Assembly: GCA_005773635.1 (NCBI GenBank)
Contig: SXHN01000118.1
Span: forward strand, 62,001-126,000
From: Actinomycetota bacterium
Lineage (GTDB): Bacteria > Actinomycetota > Acidimicrobiia > IMCC26256 > PALSA-610
DNA length: 64,000 nucleotides
Reading direction: 5' to 3'
The position numbers and the translations under genes are program-made. The stretch's first letter is position 1; each line of letters opens with the position of its first letter. This document shows positions 43,842-52,125 of the stretch, one piece after another. The notes under the pieces were generated by a model. It saw only the letters and a program-made list of their open reading frames with translations. It did not search any database and was not told the origin of the DNA.

Positions 43842-44506
43842 AGCGCTGCCCGCCCGGCCGGCGCCACGAATTGCCCAGCACGAACTACACCTTGTTCCAC
43901 AATCACTTCCCGAGTCGCAAGCGATCGCGCGCGGTCGAGCTCATGCGAAGCAACAAGCACGGTGACGCCATCGGCCGATGCCGCAACGAGAATCGAGTCG
44001 AGTAGATCCCTGCCCTGCGCATCTAAGCCTGCATGAGGTTCATCGAGCAGTAACAGCTCAGGTTCGCGTGCGAGTGCCGCTGCGAGAGCCAACCGCCGAC
44101 GCTGCCCCGCCGACAATCGAGCGTGGCGCACATCTGCAATCGCGCCTAGGCCAAAGCGGGTCGCAGCAAAGTTTGCGGCCTCGTCGCGCGCGCCAGCAGC
44201 GCGCGCCGCAAACCGGAGATTTTCGATCACAGTGAGGTCGTCGTAGCAAAACGTCTCGTGACCAATGAGCGACAACCGCCTCCGGTGGGCGCGACAGTCG
44301 ACCGTGAGATCGACCCCAAGCACGCTCGCTGATCCTGACCGCAACGGCACTAGGCCCGCGAGCAGTCGCAACAAAGTTGTCTTGCCCGCGCCGTTCGGGC
44401 CCGCGAGTAGCAAAATTTCGCCAGCATCGACCGTGAGATCAGCACCCGCTAGCGCGGGGAATTGGCCCAAGACGCACACAGCAGACCGAACGGTCACGAT
44501 AGCCAA
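43838..44506 (-). CDS. ccmA: Heme exporter ATP-binding subunit CcmA
   Basis: A 222-residue ABC ATPase with Walker A GPNGAGKTTLLR near residue 35, signature LSAGQRRRLALA, Walker B LLLLDEPHAGLD and the switch histidine in VASHEL. It powers the CcmABCD complex. The start is a TTG at 44506 with AGGAGG four bases upstream; a GTG three codons later is possible. The ribosome-site region is duplicated just upstream. It is the first gene of the nine-gene ccm operon. Confidence 0.94.
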   Translation of the reverse strand: MAIVTVRSAVCVLGQFPALAGADLTVDAGEILLLAGPNGAGKTTLLRLLAGLVPLRSGSASVLGVDLTVDCRAHRRRLSLIGHETFCYDDLTVIENLRFAARAAGARDEAANFAATRFGLGAIADVRHARLSAGQRRRLALAAALAREPELLLLDEPHAGLDAQGRDLLDSILVAASADGVTVLVASHELDRARSLATREVIVEQGVVRAGQFVAPAGRAAL

Positions 44507-44579
44507 CGCGCCTCCTGGCGACTGCGCGAACTCTGGATAGACAACGCGCCTCCTGGCGACTGCGCGACCTTTGAATAAT
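44504..44579 (-). repeat. 38-bp tandem duplication of the ccmA translation start region
   Basis: A 26-base block at 44504-44529, carrying AGGAGG and the TTG start of ccmA, is repeated exactly at 44542-44567. The following 12 bases match in part (7 of 12), so the period is 38. The upstream copy would start a 16-codon frame that overlaps the ccmA start and ends at TGA. Confidence 0.85.
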
Positions 44580-44659
44580 CAACCGATCGAATCCTACGGA
44601 GTGACCACCGAGGACCCCGCAATCTCGCCACTCCAATCTCGGGCTAGCGTGCCACGGGT

Positions 44660-45628
44660 ATGCGCGAACGAATACGTCGCACCCTCGGCGGCGTCGGCAG
44701 AAGTCTCATCACTATTGGGACCCTGATCTTGCTCTTTGTGGCTTACCAGCTTTGGGGCACCGGCTATTTCACCGCGCGAGCCCAAGACAATCTCAAACAA
44801 GAGTTCGCGCAGCTCCAGCGGAGCCTCTCGACAACCACGACAACCGCTCCCGTAACCACGACCTCGCGGGGGCCGACGCCAACAACGCGGCCGCCAAAAA
44901 GTGATCCGACTGTCAAAGCCGAAAAAATCCCCCAATTCAACAACGGCGACGCAATCGGTGTGATCGAGATGCCGTGGGGCCCGTACTACCTCGTCGAAGG
45001 GACCGGGCGTGAGGAACTCAAGAAAGGACCCGCGCACTATCCAGCGACGGTGTTTCCGGGACAACTCGGCAACGCCGCGATTGCAGGCCACCGCACGACC
45101 TATCTCCACCCATTTTTGGAACTCGACACCATGCGGGTTGGCACCGAATTCAAAGTGCAGATGGCCTGGGGCACCTATACGTATCGAGTGACACAAGATC
45201 CATACATCGTCAAGCCGTCCGAGGTCGGAGTAGTCGCAACTCTTGACGCAAAGAAGGCGACGCTCACACTCACCGCGTGTCATCCGAAGTACTCGGCTGC
45301 GCAGCGGATCATCGTCCAGTCAGAGATGGTCGTCGACAAGAGCCCGAAGCCGGTGCGCTACGAGAAACCAAAGCCAATGCGGGAGTCGCCGACCCCGCTC
45401 GGAGAAGAGGAAGACATCAGCCTGCGCGAGGGCCTCGAAGGGGGCGCCGGAGCTATTGGCCCACCGGTCATTTGGGGCTCACTGGTATTCCTTGTCGGCA
45501 TGCTGTGGTGGTGGGTGTTTCGTCATTGGCGCCACCCACTTACCTGGGTGGCAGGTTTGGTGCCCTTCGTACCCGTCTTGATTGCCTTCTACGTATTTCT
45601 CGAAAAAGCCTTGCCGTCAGGCATCTAA
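44660..45628 (+). CDS. Class E-like sortase with C-terminal membrane spans
   Basis: A 322-residue sortase with an N-terminal membrane anchor (about 17-33), a Thr/Pro-rich stalk (about 57-82) and a sortase domain. The catalytic triad is H144 (IAGHRTTY), C207 (LTACHPKY) and R216 (AQRIIV). Two further hydrophobic spans lie near residues 265-285 and 290-315, unlike the simplest class E enzymes. It would link surface proteins to peptidoglycan or to each other. No LPxTG- or LAxTG-type substrate is evident nearby. TAGCGT nine bases before the ATG may be its promoter. Confidence 0.9.
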   Translation: MRERIRRTLGGVGRSLITIGTLILLFVAYQLWGTGYFTARAQDNLKQEFAQLQRSLSTTTTTAPVTTTSRGPTPTTRPPKSDPTVKAEKIPQFNNGDAIGVIEMPWGPYYLVEGTGREELKKGPAHYPATVFPGQLGNAAIAGHRTTYLHPFLELDTMRVGTEFKVQMAWGTYTYRVTQDPYIVKPSEVGVVATLDAKKATLTLTACHPKYSAAQRIIVQSEMVVDKSPKPVRYEKPKPMRESPTPLGEEEDISLREGLEGGAGAIGPPVIWGSLVFLVGMLWWWVFRHWRHPLTWVAGLVPFVPVLIAFYVFLEKALPSGI

Positions 45629-46587
45629 TGCAACCCACGGTGGTTGCAGAAGCCGCGACCCGTCTTGCAGGCGTTGTACAACACACACCGGTCTTCACAT
45701 CCCGTCTCCTCAACGAATGGCTCGGCGCATCGGTGTACTGCAAAGCCGAGCACCTCCAACACGTCGGAGCATTCAAATTTCGCGGCGCTTCGAACGCAGT
45801 CCTCAAACTTGGCGCCCAGCAAGCTGCCCGGGGAGTAGCAGCACATTCGTCTGGCAACCACGCTGCAGCACTCGCCCGAGCTGCCCAACTGAACGGAATA
45901 GCAGCACACATCGTCATGCCATCCAACGCTCCCGGCGTGAAGCGCGCCGCTGTCGATGCCTACGGGGCGTCCATCACCATCTGTGAACCGAACGAAGCGG
46001 CGCGCATGGCAGCGCTGCGTAGCGTTTGTGAGGAAACTGGAGCAATTGAGATACATCCGTTCGACAACGACGATGTCATCGCTGGCGCCGGCACTGCCGC
46101 GCTCGAGCTCATCCAAGAAGTCGGTGAACTTGATGCAATCATTGCGCCAGTCGGCGGCGGAGGTCTGCTCAGTGGCACCTGCTTCGCGGCAGAACTCGCT
46201 CGCCGCTCGATGCTTGTGTACGGCGCGGAGCCGAGCGGTGCCGACGACGCAGCTCGATCATTCGCGCTGGGCAAACTAGTCCCACAAACATTTCCCAATA
46301 CGATCTGCGACGGGCTGCTGACTTCACTTGCTCCGCGAACCTTCGAAATCATTCAACGTCGAGTGCATGACATCATCACAATCGACGACGACGCAACTCG
46401 TCGCGCGCTCTCGTTTCTTTGGACTAGAACCAAGCAATTGGTCGAACCGAGCAGCGCGGTCGCGATCGCCGCGATTCGGAAGCATCCAGAGCTGCGCGGC
46501 AAGCGAGTGGGCGTGATCCTGAGCGGCGGCAACGTCGATACGTCACAATTCGCAACGCTATTTGAATCAACTCCCGCGGCAAACTGA
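45628..46587 (+). CDS. Threonine dehydratase / serine racemase family enzyme
   Basis: A 319-residue fold-type II PLP enzyme. The PLP lysine is K50 in AFKFRGASN, SSGNHAAALA binds the substrate carboxylate, and VGGGGLLSG is the phosphate-binding glycine loop. There is no C-terminal regulatory ACT-like domain, so it is the catabolic or serine-racemase-like form. The ATG at 45628 overlaps the sortase stop (TAATG). Its stop abuts the stop of the convergent epimerase gene with no intervening base. Deamination of threonine or serine, or racemisation, cannot be told apart. Confidence 0.9.
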   Translation: MQPTVVAEAATRLAGVVQHTPVFTSRLLNEWLGASVYCKAEHLQHVGAFKFRGASNAVLKLGAQQAARGVAAHSSGNHAAALARAAQLNGIAAHIVMPSNAPGVKRAAVDAYGASITICEPNEAARMAALRSVCEETGAIEIHPFDNDDVIAGAGTAALELIQEVGELDAIIAPVGGGGLLSGTCFAAELARRSMLVYGAEPSGADDAARSFALGKLVPQTFPNTICDGLLTSLAPRTFEIIQRRVHDIITIDDDATRRALSFLWTRTKQLVEPSSAVAIAAIRKHPELRGKRVGVILSGGNVDTSQFATLFESTPAAN

Positions 46588-47649
46588 CTACCGCAGCTCC
46601 GCAGTCGCGAACTCGCGCATTCCTGCTTCGAACGATATCTGAGCCTGAAATCCCAACTTCGCACTCGCCGTCGCGGTGGACGCGAAAACATGCCGCACAT
46701 CGCCGAGACGGTATCCACCCACGATGCGAGGCTCTATTGGCTGGCCCGAACCGGACTCGCTGAACGCGATACTCAATTCACGGGCCATATCACCGACTGA
46801 ACGCGGCACCCCGGTGGCGACGTTCGCAACGCCATCGTAAGGATCGTCGTTTGTGAGTGCCAACACGTTGGCGTGCGCAACGTCACGTACGTGCACGAAG
46901 TCGCGCAGCTGTCCGCCATCTTCGAAGACCCGCGGCGGCTCATCGTTTTGCAGGGACGAACGAAAGATGCTTGCCACACCTGCATACGGCGTGTCGCGCG
47001 GCATGCGGGGACCATAGACATTGTGATATCGCAGGGCGGTCAGCACACACCCATCGTGTTCTCGCACGAATGCTCGACAGAGGAACTCTTGATGGAGCTT
47101 GGTAGCCGCATAGACGTTGCGCGGGTCGAGTGGCGCGTCCTCGGGGACGGTTTCGGGCGCGAGTGCGAGCCCGCATGTGGGGCACGGTGGCTCGTAGCGA
47201 CCGACTTCGAGATCCGCAACATTTCGCGGACCTGGCTGCACCACTCCATGCACTTCGCAGCGGTATCGACCTTCGCCATAGACCACCATGCTCGACGCCA
47301 GCGCAATGCGACCACGAAACCCAATGCGGTGGAGAGTGCCCAATAGCGAAGCGGTCCCGTAGTCGTTGTGGTGCACATATTGCTCGACGTCGGCGAAATC
47401 CACACCCAATCCAACCATCGACGACTGGTGACAGATTGCATCAGCACCGCGCGCGATTGTGTCGAGTGCGCCCCCGTTCGTGACATCAATCCACTCATAA
47501 TGTGCCGAATCATTGAGATACTCGGGTCGCTGCGTGTGCGCGGCGGGCAAAAGGCAGTCCACGCCAACGACTTCATGCCCGCGGCTCACGAGTTCGTCAA
47601 CAACGTGTGAACCGATGAACCCGGCAGCTCCAGTTACAACTATTCGCAT
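46588..47649 (-). CDS. NAD-dependent sugar epimerase with zinc-ribbon-like insert
   Basis: A 353-residue extended SDR. GAAGFIGSHV at the N-terminus binds NAD, SSMVVYG carries the catalytic serine, and YAATK is the catalytic YxxxK pair. Between them lies an insert with YRCEVHG and CPTCG, suggesting a small metal-binding knuckle. This insert is known to me from proteins annotated as dTDP-L-rhamnose 4-epimerase, so a deoxysugar nucleotide is the likely substrate. ATG at 47649 gives the family N-terminus. It lies 25 bases after the membrane protein gene at 47675. Confidence 0.88.
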   Translation of the reverse strand: MRIVVTGAAGFIGSHVVDELVSRGHEVVGVDCLLPAAHTQRPEYLNDSAHYEWIDVTNGGALDTIARGADAICHQSSMVGLGVDFADVEQYVHHNDYGTASLLGTLHRIGFRGRIALASSMVVYGEGRYRCEVHGVVQPGPRNVADLEVGRYEPPCPTCGLALAPETVPEDAPLDPRNVYAATKLHQEFLCRAFVREHDGCVLTALRYHNVYGPRMPRDTPYAGVASIFRSSLQNDEPPRVFEDGGQLRDFVHVRDVAHANVLALTNDDPYDGVANVATGVPRSVGDMARELSIAFSESGSGQPIEPRIVGGYRLGDVRHVFASTATASAKLGFQAQISFEAGMREFATAELR

Positions 47650-47674
47650 CTCGAACCCCTTCGTTTCTTGCGGT

Positions 47675-48997
47675 TCACCAGAACAGCTGCACGTTCGTTT
47701 GGAGCCAAACTGTGAACACAAGCTGAATCGCCATCGCAATCCGCGCGGTGCGCAATGGTCGCGAGCCCACCCAAAATGCGGCACCTCCTGCGAGCAAAAA
47801 CATCGTAAACGGCAGCCAAATCCGTTCGACTTCAGCCTTCGACATGCCGCTCAAATTCGCAAGCGAAACCATGGCCAAAAAGCTCCCCAACAGCACCCAC
47901 ATACGCCGATCGCGTAACCACGCGAACGCCACCGGGAGCATCGGGCCAACCGACACCCCCAGTGCCGCGATATTCGCAACCAAGAAATAAGAATACGGAC
48001 GATTGCCCGCAACGCCGTCGTAGTAAATCGTCTTCGTTGCCGAAAGCCCCTCGAACCACCAAAATCCCTGTGATGCCACAAGAGCAAGGCCCAGACTGGC
48101 CGTCACCATCGCTATCGCAAACGAGGCGATACCGCGTTTCCAGACTGCAATCACGACAAGCGGTAGCCCAAACAACGCAAATCCGTATGACAACATCAAC
48201 GCCGAGAAAAAGAGCAGGCCAGTAACAACCGACCAAGCGACCGACGCACGACCCACACTCGTGACTGCAAATGCAAAACTGGCGATTAACCATGCGGTCA
48301 CTCCCGCAAACAGCGCATCACTCGACGTGGCAATCCAAAGACACGCCGGCGAGAGCGCAACAAAGGGCAACGCCTGACGCGCCGTGGCTTCGTCGACGAG
48401 GCACCGGACTGCTGACAATACGCCGACCACTGCTGCGGCACCACCGAGAACAACTAAGAATGCCAGCCCGCGTTCACTGCGAAAACCCAGTTGATCCAAC
48501 GCCCAAGTAACCAAGACCATCCCCGGTGGATGACCTTGCACATGAATCCCGACCTTGACCTGCGTAATCAGATCTATGTAGTCACGCAAGAATTGGCCAG
48601 GCGACTCAACCTTGTCAATTGCATTGAGATACCCGGCGCGCTCGACGATCGGATTCAGAAAGCTGTCCCACCCATCGTTGATTGCGAACACGCACGAAAA
48701 CACGAAGGTGCTCCAAAACGCCACAACTTGCGCCCAGGCCCATTGCAATCGTTGCGCGATCAACGGCAGGAACCAAGTTCCGATTGCCGCTGAAAGCCCC
48801 ATCAGTACAAACGACGCATTGAGGCGGCGGTCCCAAAAGGCCGCCAACGGAGGTGCGGGCAATTTCATTTCGCGAGTCACGAGCAGCTGTTCGCCCCAGA
48901 TTTTCGTGCCCCACCACAGCCCTGCCCATCCAACAACTATCCCAGCTGCGAACACAAGCATGCGTCGGGTAATCGGAAGTATCCTGTCGGCCTGCAC
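47675..48997 (-). CDS. Polytopic GT-C-like membrane protein
   Basis: A 440-residue protein with roughly 11-12 membrane spans. NDGWDSFLNP in an early loop and GIHVQGHPPGMVLVTWALD are conserved-looking loop motifs, the latter typical of membrane mannosyl/arabinosyl transferases of Actinobacteria. AEVERIWLPF near the C-terminus is also seen in such proteins. A polyprenyl-phosphate sugar donor is therefore likely. GTG at 48997 is preferred because TAGCTT lies seven bases upstream; GTG at 49000 is also open. It is divergent from the GT2 gene with only 29 bases between starts. Confidence 0.72.
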   Translation of the reverse strand: MQADRILPITRRMLVFAAGIVVGWAGLWWGTKIWGEQLLVTREMKLPAPPLAAFWDRRLNASFVLMGLSAAIGTWFLPLIAQRLQWAWAQVVAFWSTFVFSCVFAINDGWDSFLNPIVERAGYLNAIDKVESPGQFLRDYIDLITQVKVGIHVQGHPPGMVLVTWALDQLGFRSERGLAFLVVLGGAAAVVGVLSAVRCLVDEATARQALPFVALSPACLWIATSSDALFAGVTAWLIASFAFAVTSVGRASVAWSVVTGLLFFSALMLSYGFALFGLPLVVIAVWKRGIASFAIAMVTASLGLALVASQGFWWFEGLSATKTIYYDGVAGNRPYSYFLVANIAALGVSVGPMLPVAFAWLRDRRMWVLLGSFLAMVSLANLSGMSKAEVERIWLPFTMFLLAGGAAFWVGSRPLRTARIAMAIQLVFTVWLQTNVQLFW

Positions 48998-49004
48998 CAC
49001 GGCG

Positions 49005-49010
49005 AAGCTA
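49005..49010 (-). promoter_or_regulatory. Candidate -10 box of GT-C-like gene
   Basis: The minus-strand TAGCTT ends seven bases before GTG 48997. It is only four bases from the plus-strand -10 box of the GT2 gene. Confidence 0.45.
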
Positions 49011-49014
49011 CCCG

Positions 49015-49020
49015 TAAGGT
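49015..49020 (+). promoter_or_regulatory. Candidate -10 box of GT2 gene (leaderless)
   Basis: TAAGGT ends six bases before the ATG at 49027, the same hexamer and spacing as before bagA. No ribosome binding site is present. Confidence 0.5.
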
Positions 49021-49026
49021 GGCACT

Positions 49027-49680
49027 ATGCCTGACGTGATCCTGCCGGTTCTCAACGAAGGCGCCGCGCTTCCCGGAGTGCTTGAGCGAATGCCAGCGGG
49101 GTACCGAGCCATCGTTGTCGATAACGGGTCAACCGACGGTTCAGCAGATGTCGCTCGGCAATGCGGCGCCGAGGTCGTCGTTGAGCCTCAACGCGGATTT
49201 GGCGCTGCGTGCTACACGGGGTTACGGGCTGCCACAGCAGACGTGGTGTGCTTCATGGACTGCGACGGATCGTTCGACGCGAGTGAATTACCCAGAGTCG
49301 CTGATCCCGTCATTTCCGGTGCGATCGACCTCATGCTTGGCGCTCGAGTGCCGACGACTCGCGGCGCATGGCCGCTTCACGCTCGGATTGCCAATCATGT
49401 GCTTGCCGTGTACATGCGTCGGCGTGCGAACGTACCAGTCACCGACTTAGGCCCGATGCGCGCCGCGGGTCGCACCGCACTCATCGACCTCGGCATCACG
49501 GATCGCCGGTTCGGATGGCCGCTCGAAATGGTCCTTCGAGCTTCGAAACAACAGTGGCGCATCGATGAAGTGGGAGTTTCGTACGCGCCTCGCATTGGCG
49601 TGTCCAAAGTAACCGGCACTGTCAAAGGCACATTGCGTGCCGTGGGAGACATGAGCCGCGTCGCCAAGGAACTCCGATGA
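49027..49680 (+). CDS. GT2 glycosyltransferase, polyprenyl-phosphate type
   Basis: A 217-residue family 2 glycosyltransferase. VILPVLNEGAALPGVL opens the GT-A fold, VDNGSTDGS binds nucleotide, and FMDCDGSFD is the DxD-type metal site (DCD). It lacks the C-terminal membrane anchors of long dolichol-phosphate mannosyl synthases, so it is the compact soluble form. The stop overlaps the next gene by four bases. With the divergent GT-C-like gene it could make and use a polyprenyl-phosphate sugar; this is inference. Confidence 0.88.
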   Translation: MPDVILPVLNEGAALPGVLERMPAGYRAIVVDNGSTDGSADVARQCGAEVVVEPQRGFGAACYTGLRAATADVVCFMDCDGSFDASELPRVADPVISGAIDLMLGARVPTTRGAWPLHARIANHVLAVYMRRRANVPVTDLGPMRAAGRTALIDLGITDRRFGWPLEMVLRASKQQWRIDEVGVSYAPRIGVSKVTGTVKGTLRAVGDMSRVAKELR

Positions 49681-50372
49681 CTTTGACAACGATCCTCGTC
49701 ATCGCAAAAGCGCCAGTGCCCGGTCGGGTCAAGACGCGCCTCTGCCCTCCCTGCACTCCCGAGGAGGCGGCGTCGCTGGCCGAAGGCGCCTTAATCGACA
49801 CGCTCAACACCGCGATCAACACACCGGCGGATCACCATGTGATCGCGCTCGATGGATACCCGGGCGAGTGGCTACCAAGCGGATTTCAAATATTCGCCCA
49901 GCGCGGCGACGGCCTCGACGAACGCCTCGCCGCGGCGTTCGCAGATGTCTTTGCGACCGAAGCCGAAGCGCAACGAGTTGTACTCATCGGAATGGACACA
50001 CCTCAAATCACCACGCAAGACCTCATTGCCGCCCGTGACATGCTCGCAACCCATGACGCCGTCATCGGTTTGGCCGAAGATGGCGGCTGGTGGTGCATCG
50101 GTCTCCAAGCCCGAAACGACGACGTGTTCATCGGCGTTCCGATGAGCCTCGAAACCACTGGTGTCCAGCAGCTTCGCAGGTTGTCACACCACAAGCTGAG
50201 CGTTGCACACCTTCGGAAGCTCCGCGATGTCGATACCTTCACAGACGCCGTTGCGGTCGCTTGCGAGAACGATGCCGTCGGATGTGCACAAACCCGCGTG
50301 TTCGCCCAACGCGTCGAAGAGGTCAACCATCGTGTAACAACGGAACTGGCCAAGGAGACCCAATCCCGATGA
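49677..50372 (+). CDS. DUF2064 (TIGR04282-family) glycosyl/nucleotidyl transferase
   Basis: A 231-residue protein of the DUF2064 family. The N-terminal ILVIAKAPVPGRVKTRL is the family signature and resembles the nucleotide-sugar-binding start of GT-A folds. IGMDTPQIT carries an acidic MDTP motif, followed by GLAEDGGWWCIGL. Members are annotated as glycosyltransferases associated with radical-SAM/selenodomain systems, but no reaction is known to me. Both ends overlap neighbouring genes (ATGA), so it is tightly co-translated with the GT2 and the molybdopterin protein. Confidence 0.85.
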   Translation: MTLTTILVIAKAPVPGRVKTRLCPPCTPEEAASLAEGALIDTLNTAINTPADHHVIALDGYPGEWLPSGFQIFAQRGDGLDERLAAAFADVFATEAEAQRVVLIGMDTPQITTQDLIAARDMLATHDAVIGLAEDGGWWCIGLQARNDDVFIGVPMSLETTGVQQLRRLSHHKLSVAHLRKLRDVDTFTDAVAVACENDAVGCAQTRVFAQRVEEVNHRVTTELAKETQSR

Positions 50373-51604
50373 ATCTCGACAACTTCTGGGAAAAAGCGCC
50401 CCATCCGCCGCAAGTTGGTCCTTTTCGAGACGGCGCGTTCACGAGCCGGCTCCACGATGAACGCTCGGCTGCGGTATTGGGCGTAGCACTCGGAGTCTCG
50501 TTCCTGGTGTGTTTCTTGACCGGCCTGTACTCCCATCAACTCCAGCAGCCCGCGTCCTGGTTCACTGCGTTCCCGCGACCAGCAGGCTTGTATCGCCTCA
50601 CCCAGGGTCTGCATGTCGCAACCGGAATCGCTTCGATTCCACTGCTTTTTGCCAAGTTGTGGACGGTATTCCCCAAACTCTTTACGTGGCCACCATTTCG
50701 GTCCGGGGGCCAGGCAATCGAACGACTTTTTCTGCTCCCGCTCATCGGCGGCTCGCTGTTTTTGTTGTTTTCTGGCATCAATAACATCAACGGTCGGTAT
50801 CCATACGGAGCTTTCACCTTTCCCGACGGGCACTGGTATGCCTCATGGATCACCATGGGCTCGCTGATCGTCCACATCGGTGCCAAGGTCGGTACAACAC
50901 GAGCCGCGCTCAAAAGAGCGCGTCGCGACCAGACCTACATTGCGATTGCGGAATCCGACACGGATCCATTCGAACGACACGGAATGTCTAGGAAAGCGTT
51001 CTTCGCAACCGCTTTCGGCGCTTCGGGGCTCGTGACGCTGTTCACCATTGGCCAAACGATACGACCACTTTCGAAGTTGGCCCTGCTTGCCCCGCGGCGC
51101 AGCGACACCGGCCCACAAGGATTCCCCGTAAACCGGACTGCGGCCAACGCGGGCGTCGCGAACGTAGACATGACGCAGTACCGGATGATCGTTCACGGCC
51201 GCGGTCTGACGCCGCGCGAATTCACCTACGCCGAACTACTTGCCCTGCCGCAGCGCACCGCTGAACTCCCCATCGCGTGCGTCGAGGGATGGAGCAGCTC
51301 CCAAGTCTGGACTGGCGTCTCGATGCGCACGCTGTTGAGTGCCGCAGGAGCGGGAGCCGAGTCCGATGTTCTGGTCTCTTCGATCCCACCGAAGGCAACC
51401 CCCAGCAATCCAAAGCCCCGTAGGCCAAACTACGGCACATCCGAGCTCACCGCGAAAATGGTTCGCGATCCCGACACCCTCCTCGCGTTGAAAGTCAATG
51501 GTGAGGCGTTGCATCCCGACCACGGTTTTCCGGTCCGCCTTATCGCGCCGAACCGACCCGGCGTGTTACAAACCAAGTGGTTGAATGAAATTGAGGTGAT
51601 GTAA
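50369..51604 (+). CDS. Membrane cytochrome b561-like/molybdopterin oxidoreductase fusion
   Basis: A 411-residue fusion. The first 230 residues contain about five membrane spans with histidines suited to heme b (TGLYSHQL, QGLHVATG, LIVHIGAK). The C-terminal part (about 255-411) is a sulfite-oxidase-like molybdopterin domain with IACVEGWSSSQVW, where C304 is the expected molybdenum ligand, and GVSMRTLL. It would pass electrons between a periplasmic substrate and the membrane. ATG at 50369 overlaps the DUF2064 stop. The long in-frame extension upstream is not family-like. Substrate unknown. Confidence 0.85.
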   Translation: MNLDNFWEKAPHPPQVGPFRDGAFTSRLHDERSAAVLGVALGVSFLVCFLTGLYSHQLQQPASWFTAFPRPAGLYRLTQGLHVATGIASIPLLFAKLWTVFPKLFTWPPFRSGGQAIERLFLLPLIGGSLFLLFSGINNINGRYPYGAFTFPDGHWYASWITMGSLIVHIGAKVGTTRAALKRARRDQTYIAIAESDTDPFERHGMSRKAFFATAFGASGLVTLFTIGQTIRPLSKLALLAPRRSDTGPQGFPVNRTAANAGVANVDMTQYRMIVHGRGLTPREFTYAELLALPQRTAELPIACVEGWSSSQVWTGVSMRTLLSAAGAGAESDVLVSSIPPKATPSNPKPRRPNYGTSELTAKMVRDPDTLLALKVNGEALHPDHGFPVRLIAPNRPGVLQTKWLNEIEVM

Positions 51605-52110
51605 TGCCAGCCAAGACTCCCGCGTCGCTTATCGATCACACACAAAATGCACCCACGGGTTCTGGCGCCAGCGCGCACGACGAGCTTGGACGTTCGTTTT
51701 GGATAGGGCTTATTGTCGGTGGAGCAGTCATGGCGTTTGGGTTGCGCGGCGCGCTGGCGAAGTTCGACAGCTTTTCGGAGCGATTCGTTTACACCAAATA
51801 TCTCATCGGTTTTGATCTGCTCCACGACCTCGTGATCGCACCCATCACATTCGTGCTTTGCTATCTCCTACATCGAGTGATTTCACCGAGGTTCAAAGCT
51901 CCGTTGACATTCGGCTTATTTACGTCAGCGATGATCATCGCGCTGGCTTGGTACCCGTTGCATCACACAACTCAGAGTAAGGGCAACCCGACGTTCCAGC
52001 CTTTGAATTACACAACCGCAGTGAGCACGGCCCTCGCAGTTGTGTGGGCCCTCGCAGCGATCTGGGCACTGGTCGCATCAAGACCTCAAACAAAACCGCG
52101 ACGGCTCTAA
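51604..52110 (+). CDS. Small four-span membrane protein of unknown function
   Basis: A 168-residue protein with a soluble 28-residue N-terminus and four hydrophobic segments (near 31-50, 68-90, 98-115 and 138-160). YLIGFDLLHDLVIAP contains a polar His-Asp pair at the membrane. The start codon overlaps the stop of the molybdopterin fusion (TAATG), so it is probably a partner subunit. I do not recognise the family. Its stop is followed by a 15-bp palindrome. Confidence 0.75.
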   Translation: MPAKTPASLIDHTQNAPTGSGASAHDELGRSFWIGLIVGGAVMAFGLRGALAKFDSFSERFVYTKYLIGFDLLHDLVIAPITFVLCYLLHRVISPRFKAPLTFGLFTSAMIIALAWYPLHHTTQSKGNPTFQPLNYTTAVSTALAVVWALAAIWALVASRPQTKPRRL

Positions 52111-52125
52111 CCCTTGCTGCAAGGG
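52111..52125. terminator. 15-bp palindrome exactly filling a convergent gap
   Basis: CCCTTGC, one T and GCAAGGG form a near-perfect palindrome. It starts immediately after one stop codon and ends immediately before the convergent stop codon. As RNA it gives a short hairpin on either strand, so a bidirectional terminator is plausible, although no T-run follows. Confidence 0.6.
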
